64,000 nucleotides of DNA from Cupriavidus pauculus (GCF_003854935.1 NZ_CP033969.1:3162001-3226000); one strand, 5' to 3'. Positions 11,033-20,293 are shown, counted from the first letter of the stretch. Made by a program: numbers and translations. Notes: generated by a model from the letters alone, not told the origin.

Positions 11033-12139
11033 CTACTGCCAGCGCGGGCCAGCCGCCTGGGCTGCAGCCTCCTCCGCCGCATCCACCGCATCGGCTTCGG
11101 CCGCCAGCCTGGCCTCGATCTCCGCGATGGACGGCAGACCAGGCGGCAGTTCCGGCATCAACTGGTACTCTGCAACGCCCATCGGCTGGGCCATGCCGCG
11201 CAACGCATACTCGGCCACCAGCCGGTTGTTGTCGCGGCACAGCAGCAGGCCGATGGAAGGCTGGTCGTCCGGGAGCTTGACCTGCGCGTCCACGGCGGCC
11301 AGGTAGAAGCCGAGCTGGCCGGCGTACTCGGGCCGGAACGGCGTCGCCTTGAGTTCGACGACCACGTAGCTGCGCAGCTTCAGGTGGTAGAACAGCAGGT
11401 CGATGTAGAACTCCTCGCCGCCCACGTCCAGCCGGTACTGCCGGCCCACGAACGCGAAGCCGGTGCCCAGCTCCAGCAGCAGCCGCGTCACCTGGTGCGT
11501 CAGCGCCGCCTCCACGGCGCGCTCCCGCGCGTCGTTCGCCAGGTTCACGAAGTCGAAGATGTACGGGTCCTTGAAGACGTCCCGCGCCAGGTCCGACCGC
11601 GCCGGCGGCATGCAATCCGCGAAGTTGTTGACGGCCTGGCCCTGCCGCTGGTGCAGCCGCAGGTCGATCTGCATCGCCAGCACGTTGCGTGACCACCCGT
11701 GCTGGAGCGCCATGCCGGCGTACCACTCGCGCAGCGCGGGGTCCGAAACGCGGTCCAGCAGCGTGCACAGGTGCGGCCATGGCAATTGCGCCGCCGGCTG
11801 CTCCGCCATGGCGCCCTCTGGCCAGGCCTGCGCCAGCGCGCGCATGTGCCGCAGGTTGCCCGGCGAGAACCCCTGCATGTCGGGATAGCTCGCCCGCAGG
11901 TCGCGGGCCAGTTGCTCGATCAGGCCGGGCCCCAGCCCTTCGCGCTGCTGGCTGGCCAGGATCTCGTTGCCGAGATGCCAGTACAGGGCAACCAGTTCCC
12001 GGTTCACCGCCACCAACGCCCGTTGCCGCGCGCCGTCCACGCGCTCCTTCAAGCTGTTCAGCAGCATCTGATACTCCGCGGAAAATGTTGGCACATTGCA
12101 CATCCGATCCATACAAGGGTTCGATTCCGGAGAACCCAT
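11033..12139 (-). CDS. YhcG-type PDDEXK nuclease-domain protein
   Basis: 368 residues. It has the DUF1016 N-terminal domain (VAVNRELVALYWHLGNEI; GFSPGNLRHMRALAQAW) and a C-terminal PDDEXK nuclease fold with the catalytic set D247 (EEFYIDLLFYH) and E262-x-K264 (VVVELKATPF). The family is found as solitary genes and near restriction or toxin-like loci; its biological target is not known. Here it is solitary and convergent with the GlcD-like gene. Start choice is uncertain: ATGs at residues 1, 10 and 13 are all in frame and none has a clear ribosome site. The C-terminal tail is an Ala/Glu-rich extension. Confidence 0.85.
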   Translation of the reverse strand: MGSPESNPCMDRMCNVPTFSAEYQMLLNSLKERVDGARQRALVAVNRELVALYWHLGNEILASQQREGLGPGLIEQLARDLRASYPDMQGFSPGNLRHMRALAQAWPEGAMAEQPAAQLPWPHLCTLLDRVSDPALREWYAGMALQHGWSRNVLAMQIDLRLHQRQGQAVNNFADCMPPARSDLARDVFKDPYIFDFVNLANDARERAVEAALTHQVTRLLLELGTGFAFVGRQYRLDVGGEEFYIDLLFYHLKLRSYVVVELKATPFRPEYAGQLGFYLAAVDAQVKLPDDQPSIGLLLCRDNNRLVAEYALRGMAQPMGVAEYQLMPELPPGLPSIAEIEARLAAEADAVDAAEEAAAQAAGPRWQ

Positions 12140-12198
12140 TGTGTGAGGCGGATGCGGCGGAGTCTATGAGACAACGGGACAATCTGACGCGAGCCAGA

Positions 12199-12561
12199 TC
12201 AATGCAGCAGCGGGCCGTCCCCTGGTGCCGGTGAGTCGAACAACTGGCCGCAGATGGCTTCGCCCTCCTCGGTCAGCCGGGCCGTGCCGCGGCCGTCTTC
12301 CTCCATGGCTGTCTCGACGAGGTCGGCGTCGCCCAGCTGGGTCAGCACGCGGCGCAGCACGCTCATCTGCACGCCGGCGCGCTTGCTGAGCCGGGCCAGC
12401 GACAGGTCCTTGTCCGGCTCGGTCAGCCGGTGCTCCCACAGGGCCTGCAGGATGGCGGCCACCGTGGGGTCCAGGCCCCCGCCTTCCGCCTCCCCATCGT
12501 CCCCGCCGGGCAGGTCCTCGTCCTCGTCGGGTCCGTCCGCCCGGTCCGCGTCGTCCGTCAT
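12199..12561 (-). CDS. Small winged-helix-like protein coupled to a MocR gene
   Basis: 120 residues. The first 30 are very acidic (DDADRADGPDEDEDLPGGDD); residues about 32-105 look like a winged helix (LDPTVAAILQALWEHRL, LSLARLSKRAGVQMSVLRRV, GLVE-like LGDADLVETAMEEDGRG and RLTEEGEAI). GGGAGACG precedes the ATG, which overlaps the stop of the upstream MocR-type gene (ATGA). It may be a DNA-binding partner, but the acidic N-terminus is unusual for one. No named family recognised with certainty. Confidence 0.7.
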   Translation of the reverse strand: MTDDADRADGPDEDEDLPGGDDGEAEGGGLDPTVAAILQALWEHRLTEPDKDLSLARLSKRAGVQMSVLRRVLTQLGDADLVETAMEEDGRGTARLTEEGEAICGQLFDSPAPGDGPLLH

Positions 12562-13988
12562 GTCGTCTCCCTTTCTTGTAATGTCGCCACCAGCTTGCCC
12601 AGCGTGATCACGGCCGATTCCACCTCTTCGGACCACGCGCCGCTGTAGTTCAGCCGGATGCAGTTCGTGTACGTGGGCACCGGCGAGAAGATATGCCCCG
12701 GCGCCACCGTGATGCGCCGCTCCAGCGCCGCGTGGTACAGCGCCATGGCGTCCACCTCCTCGGGCAGTTCCACCCACAGCACGTAGCCGCCCGCCGGGCG
12801 CGACACGCGCGTGCCGGCCGGGAAGAAGCGCCGCACCGCGGCGGCCATGATGTTGGCCTGCTGGGCGTAGGCCTTGCGCACGCGGCGCAGGTGGTAGTCG
12901 TAGCCGTCCTTGCGCAGGAATTCGGCAATGGCGAGCTGCGGGATGGTGGACGTGGTCAGCGTGTTCAGGAACTTGAGCCGCTCCACCTTCTGGCGGTAGC
13001 GGCCCGGCAGCGCCCAGCCGATCCGGTAGGCATTGGTCAGCGTCTTCGAGAACGACGAGCAGTGCAGCACGATGCCCGCCGTGTCGTACGACTTCAGCGA
13101 CGTGGGATGGGCGTCGCCGTAGTACAGCTCGCCGTAGACGTCGTTCTCGATCACCGGGATGTCGCGCGCGGTCAGCAGCGCCACCAGCGCCTGCTTGCGC
13201 TCGTCGGGCATCTGGAAGCCCAGCGGGTTCTGGAAGTTCGGCATCACCATGCAGGCCGCCACGGGCCGCTCGTCGATCAGCCGCGCCAGCGCCTGCACGT
13301 CGATGCCGGCCACCGGGTCGGTCGCCACCTCCACGGCGCGCATGCCCAGCCGTTCGATGGCGTGCAGCATCGCGTAGTAGGTGGGCGATTCCACCGCGAT
13401 CGTGTCGCCGGGCCGGGCCACGGCCTGCAGGCACAGGTTGATGGCCTCGGTGGCGCCGATCGTCACCACCACCTCGTTGGGATCGACCGTATAGCCGTTT
13501 TCCAGGTAGCGGCGCGTGATCTGGCGGATCAGCTCGGGCGATCCGGGCGGCAGGTCGTCCAGCACGCTCCAGGTGTCGTAGCGCTTGCCGATGGTGTTGG
13601 CGTACTGGATGATCCGCTGCCACGGGTAGAGCTTGGGGTCCGGATAGGGCGACCCCAGCGGCACCGCGTCGTCGGCGCGGATCGAGCGCAGCGTGGACAG
13701 CACCAGCGCGCTCACGTCCACGGCCGACGGCCGCGTGGCCGGGCGCGTGGGCTGCAGGTCGATGGCCGGCTCGCCGGGCCGGGCGCGCACGAAGTAGCCC
13801 GACTGCGGGCGGCTTTCCAGGATGCCGCGCGATTCCAGCAGCAGGTAGGCCCGGATCACGGTGGTGATGCTGAGCCGGTGGTGCTGCGCGGCCTGGCGCA
13901 CGGACGGGATCTTCTCGCCGGGCAGCAGCACGCCCTGCTGCACCAGCGCCTCGATATCGGCCGCGAGCTTTTCGTACAGGGTTGCCAA
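12558..13988 (-). CDS. MocR/PdxR-type GntR regulator with aminotransferase domain
   Basis: 476 residues. An N-terminal GntR winged helix (residues 1-70; LLPGEKIPSVRQAAQHHRLS, TTVIRAYLLLESRGILES) is fused to a fold-type I aminotransferase domain, with ITIGATEAINL-like VVTIGATEAINLCLQAV and the PLP lysine in HCSSFSKTLTNAYRIGW. MocR proteins are transcription regulators that sense PLP or amino compounds and seldom act as enzymes. The target operon is not obvious; it is not divergent from a transporter or a PLP-synthesis gene here. It ends in a 4-base overlap with the small winged-helix gene. Confidence 0.9.
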   Translation of the reverse strand: MATLYEKLAADIEALVQQGVLLPGEKIPSVRQAAQHHRLSITTVIRAYLLLESRGILESRPQSGYFVRARPGEPAIDLQPTRPATRPSAVDVSALVLSTLRSIRADDAVPLGSPYPDPKLYPWQRIIQYANTIGKRYDTWSVLDDLPPGSPELIRQITRRYLENGYTVDPNEVVVTIGATEAINLCLQAVARPGDTIAVESPTYYAMLHAIERLGMRAVEVATDPVAGIDVQALARLIDERPVAACMVMPNFQNPLGFQMPDERKQALVALLTARDIPVIENDVYGELYYGDAHPTSLKSYDTAGIVLHCSSFSKTLTNAYRIGWALPGRYRQKVERLKFLNTLTTSTIPQLAIAEFLRKDGYDYHLRRVRKAYAQQANIMAAAVRRFFPAGTRVSRPAGGYVLWVELPEEVDAMALYHAALERRITVAPGHIFSPVPTYTNCIRLNYSGAWSEEVESAVITLGKLVATLQERETT

Positions 13989-14043
13989 CGGGTCTGTCGC
14001 CTTGTCTGGGGGTTATCCGGGAGACAGCCGGACACCCCAGGCG

Positions 14044-14874
14044 TCAGCCTGCGGCCACCGGCGGCTCCGATGCGATTACGGTTCCAGGCGAAGTGTATTC
14101 GACGAAGCCGTCCTGGCGGCAAAAGCTCAGCAGCCGCACGCCGGCCTGTTCCGCGATGCGGATGGCCAGCGACGTGGGCGCCGAGATCGTCGCCAGCATC
14201 GGAATCTGCATCCGCGCGGCCTTGCGCACCAGTTCGTAGCTGGCCCGGCTGGACAGAAACACGAAGCCCTCGCCGAACGCCTCGCGCGCGCGGGCCAGGT
14301 GGCCGATCAGCTTGTCCAGCGCGTTGTGGCGCCCCACGTCCTCGAACACGGCGCGTAGCTGGCCGTCCGGGCCGCACCACGCGGCGGCATGGACGCCGCC
14401 GGTGGCCGCCATCAGATGCTGGCGCGCGCGCAGGTCCGCGGCGGCGCGGCGGATGGCCGCCGCATCGGGTGACACCGGCTGGATGCCGGCCAGCGGCTCG
14501 GGCACCAGGTCCAGCAGGGCCAGGCTCTCGATGCCGCAGACGCCGCAGCCGGTGCGGCCGGCCAGCGTGCGGCGGCGCTGCTTGAGCGCCATGAACGCCC
14601 GCTGACTGACTTCCAGCCGGACCTCGATGCCGTCGCAGCCCGGCTCCACCTCGACGTCGTAGATCTCGTGCACGCCGTCGACGATGCCCTCGGTCAGCGA
14701 GAACCCCGCCGCGAACGGCTCCAGGTCCAGCGGCGTGGCCATCATCACGGCGTGCGAGATGCCGTTGTAGACCAGCGCCACGGGCACTTCCTCGGCCACC
14801 TGGTCGATTTCCAGCGCCACGGCGTCGCCCTGGTGGCGCCGGATCTCGCGCGTGACGTATCCGCGTCCGGCCAT
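14044..14874 (-). CDS. fdhD: Formate dehydrogenase accessory sulfurtransferase
   Basis: 276 residues. FdhD takes sulfur from IscS and delivers it to the bis-MGD cofactor of formate dehydrogenases. The catalytic CxxC is C110-G-V-C113 in GRTGCGVCGIESL, preceded by the family's PLDLEPFAAGFSLTEGI block and followed by GGVHAAAW and EDVGRHNALDKLIG. It lies 19 bases downstream of the FdhF/YdeP-like oxidoreductase and is clearly its maturation partner. Confidence 0.95.
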   Translation of the reverse strand: MAGRGYVTREIRRHQGDAVALEIDQVAEEVPVALVYNGISHAVMMATPLDLEPFAAGFSLTEGIVDGVHEIYDVEVEPGCDGIEVRLEVSQRAFMALKQRRRTLAGRTGCGVCGIESLALLDLVPEPLAGIQPVSPDAAAIRRAAADLRARQHLMAATGGVHAAAWCGPDGQLRAVFEDVGRHNALDKLIGHLARAREAFGEGFVFLSSRASYELVRKAARMQIPMLATISAPTSLAIRIAEQAGVRLLSFCRQDGFVEYTSPGTVIASEPPVAAG

Positions 14875-14893
14875 GGTGCGCTCCCGCCCGGCG

Positions 14894-17203
14894 TCAGGCG
14901 GCGGCGCGCCGCAGCAGCACCGGGATCGACTTCGACGTCGGCGTGCCGGACCGGTCGCCGATGCTTTCCAGCGGCACCAGCGGGTTGGTCTCGGGATAGT
15001 AGGCGCCCAGGCAGCCCGCCGGGATGTCGTAGTCCACCAGCAGGAAGTCCCGCACGTCGCGCGTCACGCCGTCTTCCCAGACGCTCGTGATGTCCACCCG
15101 CTCACCCTCGGCAAACCCCAGCCGCGCGCGGTCGGCCGGGTTGATGAACACCACCCGGCGCAGGCCGAACACGCCGCGGTAGCGGTCGTCCAGCCCGTAG
15201 ATCGTGGTGTTGTACTGGTCGTGCGAGCGCGTGGTCATCATCACCATCAGCGCGTCGCCATGGCGCTCGCGGGCGCGCCGGATCGGCGTGTCCTTGTCGA
15301 TCGGGTGCACCAGGAACTGCGCCTTGCCCGACGCCGTGCGCCACACGCGGTTGCGCGACGCCGGCGTCAGGTGAAAGCCGCCCGGCCGGGCCACGCGCTC
15401 GTTGTAGCGCTCGAAGCCCGGAATCACCTTCTCGACGGCATCACGGATGCGCGCGTAGTCCTGCGCGAACCACAGCCAGTCCACCTTGTTCGACCCCAGC
15501 GTGGCGTCGGCCATGCGCGCCACGATCATCGTCTCCGACAACAGGTGCGGCGACGCCGGCTTGTTCATGCCGTACGAGATATGGACCATGCAGACCGAAT
15601 CCTCCACCGTCACGCCCTGCGGCACGCCGTCCTGCTCGTCGATCTCGGTGCGGCCCAGCGTGGGCAGCAGCAGCGCGTCGCGGCCGATGACCAGGTGGCT
15701 GCGGTTGAGCTTGGTGGCGATGTTGACGGTCAGGTCGCACTGGCGCAGCGCCTGCCAGGTGCGCGGCGTGTCGGGCGTGGCGATCGAGAAATTGCCGCCC
15801 AGCCCCACGAACACCTTGACCTTGCCAGCCAGCATCGCGTTGATCGCGGCCACCACGTCCTGCCCATGATGGCGCGGCGGCTCGAAGCCGAATGTGGCAC
15901 CCAGGCGGTCCAGAAAGGCGTCGTCGGGCTGTTCCTCGATGCCCATCGTGCGGTCGCCCTGCACGTTCGAATGGCCGCGCACCGGCATCAGGCCCGCGCC
16001 GGGCTTGCCGATATTGCCGCGCAGCATCATCACGTTGGACAGCAGCTGGATGGTCCGCACCGACTCCTTGTGCTGCGTCAGGCCCATGCCCCAGCACATG
16101 ATCGTGCGCTCGCTCTTCACGTAGACGTCGGCCAGCGCGTCGATGTCGGCGCGCGTGACGCCGGACTCGGCCACAATGTCGGCCCAGCTCTCGGCGCGCA
16201 GGTCGGCCGCGAAGGCGTCGAAATCGGCCGTGTGCTCGCGGATGAAGTCCACGTCGACCACGCGCTGGCCGCCGGTGGCCACCGCCGCGTCGTCCAGTTC
16301 GATCACGCGCTTGCCCAGGCCCTTGAGCAGCGCGAAGTCGCCGGCCAGCCGGGGCCGCACGAACATCGACGCAATGCGGGTGCCGCCGCCGCCCAGCATC
16401 TCGGTCACGTGCTGCGGGCTGACAAAGCGCTCCAGGCCGCGCTCCTTGAGCGGGTTGATCGACACGATGGTGGCGCCGCGCCTGGACGCATCGCGCAACT
16501 CGTTGAGCATGCGCGGATGGTTGGTGGCCGGATTCTGGCCCCAGACCATGATGGTGTCGGCCAGCTGGAAGTCGTCGAGCAGCACCGTGGCCTTGCCCAC
16601 GCCCACCGTCACCGGCAGGCCGCGGCTGGTGGCCTCGTGGCACATGTTCGAGCAGTCGGGGAAGTTGTTCGTGCCGTACATCCGCACGAACAGCTGGAAC
16701 AGGAACGCCGCCTCGTTGCTGGCGCGGCCGGACGTGTAGAACGTGGCCGCGTCGGGGTTGTCCAGCCGGCGCAGGTGGTCCGCGACCAGGCGGAACGCCG
16801 CGTCCCATTCCACCGGCACGTACTTGTCGGTGGCCGCGTCGTAGCGCATGGGGTGCGTCAGCCGGCCGTGCTGTTCCAGCTCGTAGTCGGACTGCTGCAT
16901 CAGCTCGGTCACCGTGTACCGGGCGAAGAACTCGTTGGTGACGCGCTTGCTGGTGGCCTCGGCCGCCACGGCCTTGACGCCGTTCTCGCAGAACTCGAAC
17001 GTCGAGGCGTGCTGCCGGTCAGGCCAGGCGCAGCCGGGGCAGTCAAAGCCGTCCGGCTGGTTCTGCTTGAACAGCGTCTTGTATTTGCCGCCACCAACCT
17101 TTTCCTTGACGAGGTTGATGGCAACTTGCTTGAGCGCTCCCCAGCCGGCGGCCGGGTGCGTATAGGGCGCGATATGGCCCTTTTCGGGCGTGGGCGAACT
17201 CAT
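14894..17203 (-). CDS. FdhF/YdeP-family molybdopterin oxidoreductase
   Basis: 769 residues. This is a cytoplasmic-type formate-dehydrogenase-like alpha subunit: a Cys pair in DGFDCPGCAWPDR near the N-terminus, FYTSGRASNEAAFLFQLF, NNFPDCSNMCHEATSRGL, MVWGQNPATNHPRML, and a C-terminal molydopterin-binding domain with TRSHDQYNTTIYGLDDRYRG. YdeP-type proteins lack the full ferredoxin-like iron-sulfur domain. Cys in SNMCHEAT falls where the Mo/W ligand would be expected, but I cannot fix the ligand without alignment. With fdhD immediately downstream it is a candidate formate dehydrogenase or related oxidoreductase. The ATG at 17203 opens MSSPTPEKGHIAPYTHPA; longer upstream reading enters repeat DNA and is rejected. 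Confidence 0.88.
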   Translation of the reverse strand: MSSPTPEKGHIAPYTHPAAGWGALKQVAINLVKEKVGGGKYKTLFKQNQPDGFDCPGCAWPDRQHASTFEFCENGVKAVAAEATSKRVTNEFFARYTVTELMQQSDYELEQHGRLTHPMRYDAATDKYVPVEWDAAFRLVADHLRRLDNPDAATFYTSGRASNEAAFLFQLFVRMYGTNNFPDCSNMCHEATSRGLPVTVGVGKATVLLDDFQLADTIMVWGQNPATNHPRMLNELRDASRRGATIVSINPLKERGLERFVSPQHVTEMLGGGGTRIASMFVRPRLAGDFALLKGLGKRVIELDDAAVATGGQRVVDVDFIREHTADFDAFAADLRAESWADIVAESGVTRADIDALADVYVKSERTIMCWGMGLTQHKESVRTIQLLSNVMMLRGNIGKPGAGLMPVRGHSNVQGDRTMGIEEQPDDAFLDRLGATFGFEPPRHHGQDVVAAINAMLAGKVKVFVGLGGNFSIATPDTPRTWQALRQCDLTVNIATKLNRSHLVIGRDALLLPTLGRTEIDEQDGVPQGVTVEDSVCMVHISYGMNKPASPHLLSETMIVARMADATLGSNKVDWLWFAQDYARIRDAVEKVIPGFERYNERVARPGGFHLTPASRNRVWRTASGKAQFLVHPIDKDTPIRRARERHGDALMVMMTTRSHDQYNTTIYGLDDRYRGVFGLRRVVFINPADRARLGFAEGERVDITSVWEDGVTRDVRDFLLVDYDIPAGCLGAYYPETNPLVPLESIGDRSGTPTSKSIPVLLRRAAA

Positions 17204-17440
17204 GGGGGCGGCTTCCAGAACTAGTGCCCGAACGCCCGGCCCGGTTTTCCGTGTGCGCGGGCGCTCGCTGCGATGTTGGCAGACTAGGCCCGGAATGTGA
17301 TCGGAGGGACGTACAGAACGGCTGCGAGAGAAAGAGTACAGTTTGCACGATCGCAATGCACAATGCGAGAACTGTGCTTGTCGAAGGTGCGTGAATGGCC
17401 GTGATTGGCACGCAAAACGCATCAATTGGCGCCGACCGGG
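17204..17440. other. Non-coding leader between the FdhF/YdeP gene and the repeat array
   Basis: No gene seen. AT-richer than its surroundings (17,290-17,420), as expected for a promoter region of the minus-strand oxidoreductase gene; TTGCACGATCGCAA at 17,341-17,356 is an imperfect palindrome that could be an operator, but no specific regulator can be named. Confidence 0.4.
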
Positions 17441-17828
17441 CTCCCCTCTCCCGCGTGCGGGAGAGGGGCTGGGGGTGAGGGCCAGCGCGTGATGCGCGAC
17501 GGATCGCAAGTTGAACCGCCGGGCCCTCTCCCCCGACCCCTCTCCCGCGTTGCGGGAGAGGGGAGAAAACATGGGGCATGTGGATTGTCCGAGAAGACCA
17601 GCGTTCCGGCGGGTTTTCGCTCCCCTCTCCCGCCTGCGGGAGAGGGGCTGGGGGAGAGGGCCAGCGCGTGATGCGCGACGGATCGCAGGTTGAACCGCCG
17701 GGCCCTCTCCCCCGACCCCTCTCCCGCGTTGCGGGAGAGGGGAGAAAACATGGGGCATGTGGATTGTCCGAGAAGACCAGCGTTCCGGCAGGTTTTCGCT
17801 CCCCTCTCCCGCCTGCGGGAGAGGGGAG
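17441..17828. repeat. Tandem 179-bp duplication of a BIME-like palindromic element
   Basis: The block beginning CTCCCCTCTCCCGC recurs at 17,441, 17,620 and 17,799, a period of exactly 179 bases, giving two nearly identical full units and a third partial one. Each unit is itself palindromic: a hairpin (CCCCTCTCCCGC...GCGGGAGAGGGG), the tag GCTGGGGGAGAGGGC, a central segment with ATGCGCGACGGATCGCA, the reverse complement of the tag, and a second hairpin, then a 55-base spacer. Copies differ at only a few positions, implying a recent duplication. Open frames crossing it are artefacts. Confidence 0.9.
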
Positions 17829-17850
17829 CCAACCAAACGGGGGAAATAAC

Positions 17851-18768
17851 TCAATCCGGCTGCTGCGGCGTTGCCTGGATGATGTCTTCGAGCTGGGCGC
17901 TCATCGGGATGCCCAGCCGTTCGCCGGTGGGCAGGCGGTTCAGGAACCACTGCTTGTACAGCCGGTCAAGCTCGCCCGACGTGATCAGGTCGCGCACGGT
18001 CTTGTCGACGATGGCGGCGAACTGGGGGTCGCCCCGGCGCAGCATGATGCCGTAGGGGTCGTAGGACAGGAATTCGCTGGTCACCAGAAACTGCCGGCCG
18101 GCGTTGTGGCGGGCCAGGAAGCCGTACAGCAGCACGTCGTCGCCGGCGTAGGCATCGGCGCCGCCGTGGCGCAGCACCTCGAAGGCGTCGGCGTGGTCGC
18201 GGGCGCGGATCAGGTTGATGCCGAGCTGGAAGCGCCTGGACAGGTCCTCGATGGTGCTGGCATTGGTGGTGCCGGCCGTGGCCACCACGGTCCGGCCCTT
18301 GAGGTCCCGGAACGTCCGGATCGGCGAATTGCGCGGCACCATCAGCTTGGTGCCGGCCACGAAGATGACCGGCGAGAACGCCACGGTGCGCAGCCGTTCG
18401 GCGTTGCGCGTGGTCGATCCGCACTCCAGGTCCGCCTTGCCGGACGTGATGGCGTCGAAGCGGTTCTCGGACGTCACCGGCACCCACTGCACGGCCACGT
18501 CGCGGCTGATCTCGGCCGCGGCCGCCTGGACGATTGCCTGGCAGATGTCGATCGCGTAGCCGATCGGCCGCCTGGCCTGGTTCAGGTACGAGAACGGCAG
18601 CGACGACTCCCGATAGCCGATCGTCAGCACGCCGGTGTCCCGCGCCTTCTTGAGCGTGCCGCTCAGCGCCACGGGCTCCTGCGCCGCAGCCAGCGCGGGC
18701 GCCAGCGCCAGCAGCACGGCCAGCATTGCACCGATCCACCCCCTGTCCAGCCGCATCCGTCCGCGCAT
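17851..18768 (-). CDS. Periplasmic amino-acid-binding protein (GltI-like)
   Basis: 305 residues. Signal peptide at residues 1-29 (hydrophobic core AMLAVLLALAPALAAAQ). The mature part is an SBP_bac_3 domain: LTIGYRESSLPFSYLNQARR, PIGYAIDICQAIVQA, then ECGSTTRNAERLRTVAFSPV, close to glutamate/aspartate-binding GltI. It has no ABC permease or ATPase nearby; instead its start is five bases after the stop of a DAACS symporter gene, so the pair is one transcript. It may present dicarboxylates or acidic amino acids to the symporter or act as a sensor; that coupling is inference. Confidence 0.88.
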   Translation of the reverse strand: MRGRMRLDRGWIGAMLAVLLALAPALAAAQEPVALSGTLKKARDTGVLTIGYRESSLPFSYLNQARRPIGYAIDICQAIVQAAAAEISRDVAVQWVPVTSENRFDAITSGKADLECGSTTRNAERLRTVAFSPVIFVAGTKLMVPRNSPIRTFRDLKGRTVVATAGTTNASTIEDLSRRFQLGINLIRARDHADAFEVLRHGGADAYAGDDVLLYGFLARHNAGRQFLVTSEFLSYDPYGIMLRRGDPQFAAIVDKTVRDLITSGELDRLYKQWFLNRLPTGERLGIPMSAQLEDIIQATPQQPD

Positions 18769-18772
18769 GGCG

Positions 18773-20068
18773 TCAGGCCTCCGCCGTGGTGCGTGGCTCC
18801 TCGCCCGGTATGTCTTTCTCGGTCTCCGGCACGGGCCCGGCGGCCAGTTGCCCTTCCCACTTGGCCACCACGGCCGCCGCAATCGAGTTGCCGACGGCGT
18901 TGGTGGCGGATCGTCCCATGTCCAGGAACTGGTCGACCCCCATGATCAGCAGCAACCCCGCCTCCGGAATGCCGAACTGGTTCAGCGTGGCCGCAATCAC
19001 CACCAGCGACGCGCGCGGCACGCCGGCCATGCCCTTGGACGTCAGCATCAGCAACAGCAGCATCGTGATCTGCGTGCCCAGCGGCAAGTGGATGTCGTAC
19101 GCCTGGGCGATGAACAGCACCGCGAACGTGCAGTACATCATCGACCCGTCCAGGTTGAACGAATACCCCAGCGGCAGCACGAAACTGGAGATCTTGCGAT
19201 TCACGCCAAAGCGGTCCAGCGAATCCAGCAGCTTCGGGTAGGCGGCCTCGGAACTGGCCGTGGAAAACGACAGCAGGAACGGCTCGCGGATCAGCCGGAT
19301 CAGCTCGAACACGCGCCGGCCCAGGAACGCGAAGCCGGCCAGCGTCAGCAGCCCCCAGAGCACGAACAGCGCCAGGTAGAAGCTGCCCATGAACTTGGCA
19401 AAGGTAATCAGGATGCCCAGCCCCTGCGTGGTCACGGTCGACGCGATGGCCGCGAACACGGCCACCGGGGCCAGCCACATCACCGCGCCGGTGATCTTGA
19501 GCATGATCTGCGCCAGGTCCTCGATCACGCCGGCCATGCGCTGGCCGCGCTCGCCCAGCGTGGCAATGGCGGTGCCAAAGAAGATCGAGAACACCACGAT
19601 CTGCAGAATCTCGTTGTTGGCCATCGCCTCGGCCACCGACTTGGGCACCAGGTGCGAGACAAAGTCCTTCAGCGTGAACGCGTTGGTCTTGAGGTTGGTG
19701 GCGGCGCCCACGTCGGGCAGCGGCAGGCCGATGTTCACGCCCGGGTGCAGCAGCGTGGCCATGATCAGCCCCAGCGTCAGCGACACCAGCGACGCCGTGA
19801 TGAACCACGCCAGCGCCTTGACGCCCACGCGGCCCACGGTGCTGGCATCCCCCATGTGGGCGATGCCGATCACGAGCGTGGAAAACACCAGCGGCGCGAT
19901 GATCATCTTGATCAGCCGCAGGAACACGTCGGTGACGATGGAGATATACCCGGCGATCTCCTTGGCCACCTTGGGGTCCGGAAACGCCGTGTTGCACCCG
20001 TAGCCGACCACGGCGCCCAGAATCATCGCGATCAGGATCCAGGTCGTGATACTCGACTTCTTGCTCAT
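18773..20068 (-). CDS. Dicarboxylate/amino acid:cation symporter (DAACS family)
   Basis: 431 residues, inner membrane, eight transmembrane helices plus re-entrant loops expected. Family hallmarks are present: the serine-rich STASSEAAYPKLLDSL loop, VLPLGYSFNLDGSMMYCTF, and a late LLLIMGVDQFLDMGRSATNA containing the substrate-binding Asp/Asn region. Probable Na+- or H+-coupled uptake of glutamate/aspartate or C4-dicarboxylates. AAGGAGA lies just upstream of the ATG. The gene directly downstream encodes a GltI-like binding protein. Confidence 0.92.
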   Translation of the reverse strand: MSKKSSITTWILIAMILGAVVGYGCNTAFPDPKVAKEIAGYISIVTDVFLRLIKMIIAPLVFSTLVIGIAHMGDASTVGRVGVKALAWFITASLVSLTLGLIMATLLHPGVNIGLPLPDVGAATNLKTNAFTLKDFVSHLVPKSVAEAMANNEILQIVVFSIFFGTAIATLGERGQRMAGVIEDLAQIMLKITGAVMWLAPVAVFAAIASTVTTQGLGILITFAKFMGSFYLALFVLWGLLTLAGFAFLGRRVFELIRLIREPFLLSFSTASSEAAYPKLLDSLDRFGVNRKISSFVLPLGYSFNLDGSMMYCTFAVLFIAQAYDIHLPLGTQITMLLLLMLTSKGMAGVPRASLVVIAATLNQFGIPEAGLLLIMGVDQFLDMGRSATNAVGNSIAAAVVAKWEGQLAAGPVPETEKDIPGEEPRTTAEA

Positions 20069-20293
20069 GACGTCTCCTTGGGGGGCGGCCGGGCGGGCGT
20101 CCTGCGCCGGGGTCTGCACCTAACCATAGGATGCCGGGGCGCCATTGGGCAAACCCCGAAACGCTTTTTGCCGGCCCGCCGCCCCGCCACGACGCCTACA
20201 TGCGGATACAAAACCGCTTGTGCCGGCACATAAACGCGATACGCGTGGTCTGCACTATCGTCTGCACGATCAACTTCGATACGGTGCGACGAC

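Noticed and set aside
17441-17828. CRISPR-like direct repeats
   Set aside because: Period is 179 bases with palindromic subunits and a nearly identical spacer, unlike 21-40-base CRISPR repeats with unique spacers; no cas genes.
17204-17950. N-terminal extension of the FdhF/YdeP-like protein through the repeat array
   Set aside because: The extension translates repeat DNA (repeated PSPxR-type peptides) and precedes a normal MSSPTPEKG start; it is not protein.
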